NCBI GenBank assembly: GCA_030704615.1 | Contig: CM060731.1 | Span: 93,042,756 to 93,106,755 of the forward strand | Origin: Takakia lepidozioides | Lineage: Eukaryota; Streptophyta; Takakiopsida; Takakiales; Takakiaceae | Length of the DNA: 64,000 nt | Direction of reading: 5' to 3' | Shown here: positions 42,738 through 51,842 of the stretch, one piece after another | Layout of the letters: every line of letters begins with the position of its first letter | Numbering within the stretch: position 1 is the first letter of the stretch | Notes under the pieces: generated by a model | The model's input: only the letters and a program-made list of their open reading frames with translations | Database searches by the model: none | What the model was told of the DNA's origin: nothing | Program-made: the position numbers and the translations under genes

Positions 42738-43930
42738 ACATTATCGTTTCAGTTGCACTCTGCGAGTACATTCTCATAACTTGTGCTCACGCATGTTGAC
42801 TGTCTTGCAGGTATATGAAATACGTGCTACTTAAGACAGGGGCCCTGGCGCAAGAGCCCCCGTTTTTCATGGCTTGGACCGTGCTGGGACCAAGCTATGT
42901 CTACCTACCAGAGATGCAGAAACAATGGCATGTCGCGCATCTCGTTGGATGCCCGTGGTACCTGGACATGTCTAGCGGATTTTTTGACGAATCGGAGAAA
43001 GATCTGCACGCGAAAGCGGAGGAGAAGAGAAAGGAAAGACGTGTCCCTGCTGGGCCTGAGTCGGCAAAGGACGTTGCTGCTCTGGAACAATCCAGAAAGG
43101 CAGCTGAGATGGCACAGAAGACGGTGGATGCAGCTGTGCAGGCTCAACAGAAGGGGTCGAAGAAGAGGACTCGCCAGCAAGGAGCAGCAGTTGTGACACC
43201 CAAGAAGACGAAGAAGCAGAAATAGAAAGAGCAGGAAGAGGGTGACGAAGAGGACGACGATGGAGACTTTGCAACCAGCCCACCCCCCGAAACGCAGCCA
43301 AAATCCCCTGTGCCCACCGTTGTCACGAGAGGGACGAGAACAGGCTCAGCTAAGAAGGCACTCTTCAACCCCCCAGGGGGGCGCCCTTTCGAGCCGGTGG
43401 AAATGAAGAGGCCAAAAGTGGAGCTAGAAACAGTAGTTCAGTGTGTCAATGAGAGTTTCTTGGCGGCTTTGGACGGACGGGCAGCCAAGTTGGCATACAG
43501 CAAGACCATGGAGGGTCTGAAGGGCAGAGCACTAAAGAAGGCGGCTGAAGCAGAGCCTTCCGACACCCCTGGGTTTCTGAAGATGGTCTCCTTCTTTGAG
43601 AAGGTGTGTGCAGGGAAGGATTGCAGGAGGTGCGGAAAAGCCATCGAGTGGTCTTGCGATATGATCATCTTGGATATTCCGGATGGAGAGCCTGTGGAAG
43701 GACTGCAAGGTTTGCCATCTTGGAATAGGTACTCCGAGGACTTTTGGAAAAAAGGATTCGGGCTCGCCCGCATGGTGTTGGATGACAGAGGTTGTGTGGT
43801 TGTCCTGGCGAGCAGAGGCAAAAACACGGAGACGGGAAATGCGAAGTGGACCTGCAAGAGCGCCATCCCAATTCTGAAGAAGAAGTGGACGTGCATCAAC
43901 ACATTGGGCCTTCGGTCGGAAGGGAAGAAG

Positions 43931-44731
43931 GTAATTAGGACATTAGCAATCGTCCTTTCATTTTGTAAAGCAAGCTATATGCTGCCCAACAAGCTCCATT
44001 TTCTTCATGAAGCTCACAAAAACAAATATGAAAATACACACCTTTACAACCATGGTGTACCTGCAGTTCTACTGCACATTCCTTGGCTCTAGGACGCCTA
44101 GTTGCTGCCCTTCCAGCCCCACTCTTGCCACTCCAAGAGCCCTTACAGTGCTAGAGTTTCAGATTGAAACTTCAACTCAGCACATGCTTCACAAGTGCAC
44201 TGATTTGCACACAGAGAGGGACCAGCCCCTTCTCTTCACTCATACCTCTTCATGAGCTTGGAGGTGAAGCTCCCAATAGGCTGCGATGCATCCCCTCGCA
44301 GCTCCACCATTCGGCTGCTCCTCATCTACCCGCAACAACTAGTTTCGGGCAGAAATACCTGGAGCTGATCATATCATCTCCAACCTGCAACACGCTAGCT
44401 TCCCATGCGCAGCCCACATTCTTGCAGCTCCTTAACTCAGCCTGCAGCTGAAGAAGACGACCACCAGTTCACCCACTCGTGGCCAGCGTCTCCTCCGCTT
44501 CACAGTACAAGCCCAAACTTGGTTGCCATAGCGTTGAGCTATGCAACGCCGCTCTTCAACATAGGCTACCCGCCTCTCTATCCATTGCAAACCTGCAACA
44601 TGTTTGCCTTTGCACTCTATCCGCTTTGGATAGGCTCATGCACGAATTCCTGCACTTTAGGCTGAACCGCTTTTCATGATCTGAAAACACAAGTGCTACA
44701 ACTAACTCGAACCTGGCACTCACAGACTCGA
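43931..44731 (+). other. No gene seen
   Basis: It starts as the intron after the last readable exon of copy B. The pyrimidine-rich part from about 44,100 may be upstream sequence of TE3 copy 3. Confidence 0.45.
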
Positions 44732-44924
44732 GCTCATCTTTCTCGAGTTATAAAGAAAGGAATGATACAAGCACACAAGCACACAAGCTCTCTCAAACTC
44801 ACACACTTGCACATGAAAACATCACTCATATATTAAGTCGAGCCAAGTGCACCCCACGCCATGGGGAATCCACACTACGGCGCCATAGCTAGATGCGGTG
44901 AGGCTCAACTCGAGAAAGATGAGC
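44732..44924. mobile_element. Inverted-repeat segment, MITE-like
   Basis: GCTCATCTTTCTCGAGTT at 44,732-44,749 is perfectly complementary to 44,907-44,924. The 193-bp span is typical of a short foldback element. A further hairpin (TTGACACTTGGG with CCCAAATGTCAA) lies just outside at about 44,986-45,012. Confidence 0.55.
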
Positions 44925-45239
44925 CCACCGCGATCTGCCGTGAAGATAACAACGTTAGGTGCCCAAACATATATTGGTCCCTGGATTGACACTTGGGTCA
45001 ATCCCAAATGTCAATATATAAAAGCTAGCTATTTCCTAGCTAACTTCACACTAGTGGTAAAATAACTTGACACAGCTAATACAAGTAGCCTGCTTTCCCT
45101 CCTATTCACCACGAGGGACACTTTGGCCCACATCTTCTCAACCTCTCTATGCTCACCCCCTCCGTCTTCTTCTCTCACAGCTCCCAGTGAGCTACTCTCA
45201 CCCATGCATGTCTCTCTCCCAACTCAGAAGTATCTAGAA

Positions 45240-46046
45240 GAGCCCTAGCAGCATCCAAAAGCAGCCTTGTTCCTCCCACATTGTCACACGTAGCAAAAAA
45301 TCAAGCTCTCACTCTGTCTCTACTCCCTGCTCTATCTCCAAGGCCAGCCTTATGGACAAAGACTATGAAATGGACATCCGCCAGGACGACGGTATGGACG
45401 TCAGTGACATGCACCCGTCTGATGAACTCTTCTTTGCCGCGGAGAATGCATACCAAGCCTGCTCCACGCAAAGCCCAGCAAAGGCCAGCACTGGGTAGGC
45501 TCCTGGTGCTCTTACAAGTGCGCCTTTAGTGGACCCCAAGACACTTCTGCAAGCTCGGGTGTCACCCCCTGTTGCACCCCACCTGCCCACAGAGATGCTC
45601 GCCATCAACACCCGTTCCAAATGCTCCGCGAGCGAATCCAACAGCGAAGCTGGAAGTAGTCACTCAGACTCGAAAAAATTGAAAGGCCTCACTACTCCAA
45701 GCTCCCCACTGCACAACGTTCCCTCAAGTTTGGCCACCATGCGGCGATTCTGGATGGGCTACCCCACCCTGGAGCAGCATGCTATTGACGCTGCATTACC
45801 CTTCATTACAGAAGACCGCTCCGGCTTCGAGCTCCAGCACATTGGGCTCTGCAGCTCCAAAATCGACGAAATGCATAACTGCCCCACAGCCTACCCGCAC
45901 ATCCTTCAGCTCCACTTCAGCTTCACTTCCCATCTGTGCGACCAGATGGTCTTCATTCTTACGCAGCTACCCAAAGGCACCCCAATTGACCCAGTCTTTG
46001 GCCTCTCGGCCTCACCCCCGCACATTATGCCAAAAGTACTAGGGTA
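45240..46046 (+). pseudogene. TE3 copy 3: ORF1 N-terminal half
   Basis: This is the best preserved copy. It reads through SIQKQPCSSHIVTRSKKSSS, MDKDYEMDIRQDDGMDVSDM and SDELFFAAENAYQACSTQSP. After one TAG at about 45,496 it stays open to 46,045 (SESNSEAGSSHSDSKKLKG, YPTLEQHAIDAALPFITEDR, FELQHIGLCSSKIDEM, PHILQLHFSFTSHL, QLPKGTPIDPVFGLSASPPH). Compared with copy 2 a short stretch is missing just before the stop. The domain is unknown to me. After the stop the complex tandem repeat begins. Confidence 0.7.
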
Positions 46047-47780
46047 GCTTGTGCCATTGGCCCAAGTATCCAGTGTCATCTAAGTCCAAGTCCAATCCCT
46101 CATGTATCCAAGAGTGTCCCATATGTCGATGCCCATGTATGAAGAATTGAAATCGATATACTAAAATGAAGGTGGATGTTTGGTTAGTTACAAAGAAATG
46201 TGTGGTACATGAATGAACAACAAAATGAGCAACAATGTAATGTGATTCAAAGATTGGAATTTGATGAAAGAGTTAGAAGTCTATATCAATATTTCTGTAT
46301 GTACAATATTCATTGTTTTTGGTACATTTTGATCGGGGAGAAGGACTGTCAACGAATTTGCTGATGTGGTCCGAGAGAGTGCCACATACAATTGACCATG
46401 AGAGAATACAGGTGTTCGAAGATCTAGTCTTCAATAAAAATTATTTCTCTCCATGGGGGCAGTGAACATTTCATAGTATGGTCTGTGTTGTTGAGCGCAT
46501 ATACAGTCATTTGAAAAATCAATTTATTTCAAATATATCAATTAATTTTTTTTCATGCTATTTTTACAATCATCTAAGTCCAAGTGCAATCCCTATGTAT
46601 CCAAGTGTGAAGGATTGAAATCTAAGCCCAAGTGCAATTTCTGCAGTTTGGGAGATCTCCACGTCATATTGTGCCAACAAAACCAACTTTGCTATTTTTG
46701 CAATCTCCCGTGTCGAGGCTTCATATATTGATATATCCACTTTGCTAGGGTAGCATGTGCCGTTGGCCTAAGTGTCCAGGGTCATCTAAACCCATGTGCA
46801 ATCTCCTATGTATCCAAGTGCGTCTCCTATGTCGAGGCCCAAGTCGACCTCTACGGTAGCTTGTGCCGTTGGCCCATGTGTGAATAATTGAAATCTAAGA
46901 CCAAGTGCAATTTCCTATGTATCCTAGTGCGTCTCCTATGTCGAGGCCCATCTAAGCCCAGTGTGCAATCTTTTATGTATCCAAGTGCATCTCCCGTGTA
47001 GATGCCCAAGTGTCCACTGTCATCTAAGACCAAGTGCAATTTATTATGTATCCCAATGCGTCTCTTATGTTGAGGCCCAAGTGCGACCTCTAGTATAGCC
47101 TATGCCGTTGGCCCATGTGTGAAAAATTGAAATCGAAGCCCAAGTGCATCTCCCATGTAGAGGCCCAAGTGTGACCTCCAGTGTCCACTGCAATCCCCAA
47201 TGTATCCAAAGACCTACAGTTTGGGAGATCTCTAAATCTAGAGGTCCTACAGTTTGGGAGCTCTAGGGTAGCTTGTGCCGTTGGTCCAAGTGTCCAGTGT
47301 CATCTAAGTCCAAGTGCAATCCCATATGTATCTAGAGACCCTCCTGTTTGGGAGATCTAGGCCTAGGGTAGCCTGTCCATTGGCCCATGTGTGAAGAATT
47401 GAAATCTAAGCCCAAGTGCAATCTCCTATGTATCCAAGTGCTCCTTCCATGTAGAGGCCCAAGTGCGACCTCCAGTGTCCAATGTCATTATCCCTTATGG
47501 ATCCAGAGACCCTGCAGTTTGGGAGATGATCTCCACGTCATTATTCCAACAAAGCCCACTTTGCTATTTTTGCAATCTCCCCTGTCGAGGCTTCATATAT
47601 TGATATCCACTTTGCTATTTTTGCGAATTTTCAGCGACCAAAAGCACTTGAAATTCCAAATCTCCCACGTGAAGGGCCAATCAGTGCGCTAGGAAAACCC
47701 ACTTTGCTATTTTTTGTGAATTTCCAGTGACCCAAAGTACTTGGAATTCCACATCTCCCACACCGCTGGTCCAGAATTCA
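46030..47780 (+). repeat. Complex tandem repeat
   Basis: Three modules recur in shuffled order: GTGCCGTTGGCCCA, CCAAGTGCAATCTCCTATGT with ATCCAAGTGC, and GTCTCCTATGTCGAGGCCCA. A fourth word, GTGTGAAGAATTGAAATCTA, recurs at about 46,130, 46,600, 46,880, 47,120 and 47,390. Spacings vary from about 100 to 250 bases. A Helitron relic lies within its left third. No gene is present. Confidence 0.85.
46285..46420 (-). pseudogene. Helitron-type helicase C-terminus
   Basis: One clean minus-strand frame reads [20 protein letters not shown], continues through [11 protein letters not shown] to [10 protein letters not shown] and a stop. [12 protein letters not shown] and the closing NIV-EIL motif are hallmarks of the last helicase motifs of Helitron (and Pif1-like) proteins. 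Upstream homology is lost after a stop. Only about 44 residues remain, so this is an insertion relic in the tandem repeat. Confidence 0.8.
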
Positions 47781-47790
47781 TGAGACCAAG

Positions 47791-47964
47791 ACAACCAGCA
47801 TGTAGCCCAGTGGTAATGGGCACATACCACGTTGGATGTGATTGTGGGTTCAAACCACCGTCTGGTGTGTCATGAAGGTGTCCACCTTCCTGCTGGAAGG
47901 CAGTAGCCCTTCGGGATCAAGTGACACCATAAGTTATGCTCCCTTCGGGAGGCGTCGTACTTTT
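47791..47964 (+). mobile_element. tRNA-derived SINE, copy 2, with target-site duplication
   Basis: A box TAGCCCAGTGG (47,803-47,813) and B box GGTTCAAACC (47,847-47,856) head a body matching copy 1 at 12,206. The tail is TTTT. TTCATGAGACCAAG stands on both sides (47,777-47,790 and 47,963-47,976), a 14-base target duplication overlapping the tail by two T. This fixes both ends of the SINE. Confidence 0.93.
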
Positions 47965-47976
47965 CATGAGACCAAG

Positions 47977-49657
47977 CCGGTGCACCCCTCCTCATCGAGG
48001 GCTTTCTAACGGCACCAAGCACCCGCGCTAGGCTCGCGGTTTTGGGAGATCTCAACTACACTACAAAACAAAACAAACGTCTCGCTTCATATATTGATAG
48101 AAAAAAGTGTGGAAGATGGATGGTAGGACGGAGGCCGACCCTTGGATGGGAGCGGACCGGTGGGCAGTATTGTGTCGATCGGACGGTCAGATCCGGCAAT
48201 GGGACGGTGAGCCTGCAGAATCGGACGGTGAAGATGTGGATCATCGCCTGCATCTCGGGTCTGGCATCCTCCCCCCGAGACTGCCACCCCAACCGCGCAG
48301 TCAAATCTCGCGCGGCGGTGTCGCACGGTTCCGTCTGCGCGGTTGTGTCTTGTTGCGTCGAGGATATATGGGCAGCCATGAATCCATGAGCGTCATGCGT
48401 TTTGATTGATGCAACGTGGGTTTCTTCCTCCACAACACCATTTGGGGCTGAATTACTTGTCGTGAAGAGGGATTTCAAACCAGGAAGTAAACTAGGAAGG
48501 AAGCCGAGGGACCACGAAAGGGGGGTGAGAAAATAGAGGCGAGGGTCTGTGAAAGTGGGTACTGGAAGCCGAGAAGCTCAGATGCGTGGACACGGCAGAA
48601 GACGCTGGCGGTCTTGTCTCTCCTCGCTGCAAGTGGGTGATGTACTTCGTTGGGTCGATCTGTTATCTATATGCATTGTTTGTTTTCTGGGTTCTTGGGT
48701 TGCTACTCTGGTTTTGGACTGTGCGTGAATTTTCAACCGCCTACTTACACGATAAAAATATTAATTAAGGTCTGCTTCATCTTGCCCACCTCTGCTTTAT
48801 CTGTGATTTGTTGGATTATTTTGGTCTCCATTGCTTTAGGTTTCTCGACTTGAAATTGTTTGTCGTGGGGATTGAATCTTCAGCATTCGATTGTTGGTTT
48901 TGTGGGATAAGCTCCAATCGTCCTGCAGATGCCTTGGTATTCATGGGGTCATCAGTTACAACACCCAAATTGTCTGTAGTGATTATTTTCGGATTTCAAA
49001 TCTTGAATTATGTGGGTCGTTGCTTTCTGTTAAAGAGTTGTTTACCAACTCCTAAGGCATCCATACCGTCTGGATAACTTCACAAAGAATTGTCTTCAGT
49101 AAAGGACTAGGCCTGCTTCATCTTAATCCCATTTCAGGGGAATGTTAATTCTAGTAGGACCCATGTTGAATAGATCCACTGGTCTATAGTGTTTCCACAA
49201 ATAAATCCACCATAGCCCAGAATTTTCATTGATTTCAGGTATAGGGTCCTCACCAAAGTGGACAGGCATTGGCATACTTCCCTGGTGCTTGTATATAGAA
49301 GCTGTAAACAAAAACTGCAAATTGTGATATTGTTTATTTAGTGTTTGAGTAAAGGATTCTTCATGCAAATTCATTGCATATCCCCCCTCCCCCTCTCTGT
49401 CTCTGTTTCTGGCTCTCTCTCTTCGCAGACTGCATGTCTCTCTTTCCAAATTTCTGGGTAGGTTCTCGAAGTTCATGTGGTTTGTGCAAAACTGGATGAA
49501 GGGCGTAGGAGCAGGAGCTGGACAAAGACACAAGAAAACACCTAGACCACAACAGCAGGACTGCAGCTGAGAAAAGGTGGGCTCGGGCTCCGGAGGAAGC
49601 GAGGAAGGTGAGTGGAAAGGGGCAGGTGAGACAGATACAAAAGAAGTACAGATTATT
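47977..49657 (+). promoter_or_regulatory. Upstream region of the GON4-like gene; promoter and leader not resolved
   Basis: From 48,100 to 48,420 the DNA is CpG-rich and repeats CGGACGGT words (48,179, 48,221). The tract at 48,560-48,800 could hold a 5' untranslated exon (CTCCTCGCTGCAAG before a GTGGGTGATG stretch). Nothing fixes a transcription start. The first coding exon is open from 49,571, after a TGA, and its first ATG is at 49,658. Confidence 0.3.
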
Positions 49658-51842
49658 ATGGGGACAGACAAAAGGAGAGGGCCAGAGAGTGCAGAATGGA
49701 TGCAAGAGAGACAAGAGGACAGGAACATAGAGGCCAACCAGCAAGTAGGCACGGATGAGGAGGGAGAGCTTGATTTCCGTGCCCTTTGTCTACAGGAGGG
49801 CTGGCTCAATGAAGGAGATGAGTCAATTGAAGAGACAGCAGGTGATGATGGAGGTAGATTGCAGAGAACTGTTGAAGTTGAGGGAAGAGCTGCTGAAGAT
49901 CCGAGTGACGGTATGGATAGAGAGGGCACAACAGTTGCAGTTGGGGCAACAGTAAGTGTGAGTGATGAAGGAATTAATAAATCTGGCTATGAGTCTCAAA
50001 AGATCATCCAGGGAGCAATTCCAGACAGCTTGCCACAGGATCACAGGGTAAACATTGGCATTGCAGTTGGCATGGACTCTATTGTTAGCACCATAGACTA
50101 TCAACCAATTGTGGTTAGGAGTGTAGAAAGTGTGGAAAGAGACATAGTTGGGAGCTTTGAAAACGAGATGGACACTGTGAAACTTCTAGATACCACAGGG
50201 AAGAGCTTAATGATGACTGAAGCAAGCACAAAGATCGATGTAGCTGCAGGGAAGGGACCGGAGTCTGTTAGTGATCCTGAGGACAGAGTTAAGGCTGGCA
50301 GGGATGTTGACACTGCAGATGAAGCCACAAAGTATGCAAAGGTTTCCAAACCAGATTGGGTAGCTGATTTTGCACATGTAAAAAGTGTCGGAGAGGTAGA
50401 TTTATGTTCGGGCCCTAAATCTCAAGTGGGTGAGGCTGGAGAGCCAGGTAGCACGGAGATCAGAAGTTCACAAGAGAATATGAAGTTCGTACCTGCAGAA
50501 TGGAGTAGCATTCAATCGAGAGGGATGTATCCAGAAAGCGGACAATTAGGGTTTGGCTATGTGGAAATGGAGGGGACATTAGAGGTGAACATTGTTGTGG
50601 AAGATGATGCTGAGGCAGGCTTGGCCGAGAATTATTTACGAAGGATGAAAGAAGAAAGAATTGAGATGGACAGAAAGAGGGAGATGGGATTTAAGAGAGT
50701 CGGTATGACACTGCCAAGAACATCTAAAATAGTCACAACTACTGCCTTGAGGGAGGGGGTACCAGAACAGTTTCACAATGGGCACATGGAGGATGGACTG
50801 GGGAGCTTGGAAGTGGATATTGGTGAGGCAAGCTCAAGGCACAAGCCTGCAGGCATGGCAAAGCATGATGAGCATGAGATCACCTCTCATGTAGAGGAGA
50901 GAAAGTTGGAAGCTAGTGAAGTTAGTGCATCACAAACAGGGGGACACCAGTTCGGAACAATTGCTGTTACTGTGGCTGGGGATTCTGAAAATGCTGACAT
51001 GAGTGGACATTATGGGAATGAAGAACTTGAGATCATTGGTTTAAGCCTACTTAAGGAACATCCAGGCAGGGATGTGAATGATGAAGATGAGATGAAGAGG
51101 ATGGTTGGGGAAGGGAATGCGACAGTGATGGAAGCTGGCACAGCACATTCAGATGAGAACAAATGGGAAGCAACTGCTATTCTTACAGAGGGGCGACAAA
51201 CAGGATTAGAAAACCGTCCTTTGGAATCTGGACCTGGAAGCTTGAGTATCAACAATGGTGGTAATAGCTTGGGTGAGCAGTCTGCAGGTAGGGGTGTCAA
51301 TAAAGAAGGTAAGATGGACAGTTCAGTAAGCAAGGATGTCGGGGGTCTGGATGAAGCCAGTTCCACGGGTATAAACACAGCTAGCATGGAAGTACATGCT
51401 GTCTTGGCAGATCAGGAACTGTCAGGAGTTGATCATGGCAAGATAGACTCAGGACTTTGGAGCAGTGAGATCACCACTGGGAACTTGAGCTTAATGAAAG
51501 GGAGGGGAGGCAAGGGTGAGGTTGAAATGGATGTCTATTTAGGGGAGGTGGCAGTGGAAGGAAAGGAGGTTGGCATGGCACCTGTGAATATGGTGTCTGT
51601 CGCCTCAATTCCAAGGGTTGAGCATGCAGGCAAAGGTGAGACCAGAGCAGAAGATGACAGTATGGGGGATGGTGAAATCAGGGAATATGTGATAGAAGGA
51701 GAGGATGAGGATGAGGAAGATGATGCCGATTTCAATCCGTATTTGCAGCGCTTGCCTTTTGGCGAGGCATTGTCTGCAGCCAGCTCTGAGGCAGAGGAAG
51801 AAGGTGAGGAGGTGGAGGATCAGGAAGACTTAGCGGTTGCTG
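49658..51842 (+). CDS. GON4-like gene, exon 1: acidic, disordered N-terminus
   Basis: One long frame, rich in Glu, Gly, Ser and Asp. Only the end is family-like: EDEDEEDDADFNPYLQRLPF followed by GEALSAASSEAEEE. The donor G|GTGAGT at 51,843 leaves phase 1, completed as Asp by exon 2. More than 2 kb without an interruption in a low-complexity region argues for selection on the protein. Confidence 0.85.

Larger units (their letters stand above)
40101..43930 (+). pseudogene. Copy B: ParB-like nuclease fold joined to methyltransferase part
   Basis: Five exons are recognisable by splice sites and phase: 40,101-40,271, 40,364-41,629, 41,742-41,931, 42,032-42,664 and 42,811-43,930. A basic N-terminus and Ser/Pro/Lys-rich linker lead to RQALPRDVDKLKFAFREG and then KMFFVWDGNHRLLVWWEYI, which has the V-DG-HR signature of ParB/sulfiredoxin-type domains. 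NAMADLNSVTKNAY after it suits the ParB helix. The last exon aligns with copy A (EPPFFMAW, CVNESFLAALDGRAAK, CDMIILDIPDGEPVEG, VLDDRGCVVVLASRGKN). The SAM-motif exons are absent after a GTAATT donor at 43,931. Stops at about 40,430, 40,978, 42,625 and 43,223 and frameshifts near 40,860 and 42,228 show decay. ParB-methyltransferase fusions are known from prokaryotes and phages; the introns place this one in the plant nucleus. Confidence 0.7.

Noticed and set aside
36140-43930. Bacterial or phage contamination as the source of the ParB/methyltransferase genes
   Set aside because: Clear GT-AG introns with consistent phase and two diverged copies embedded in plant repeats argue against contamination.
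49123-49929. Minus-strand open frame of 268 codons opposite GON4-like exon 1
   Set aside because: It is an antisense shadow of the acidic exon, rich in Ser, Leu and Pro, without motifs.
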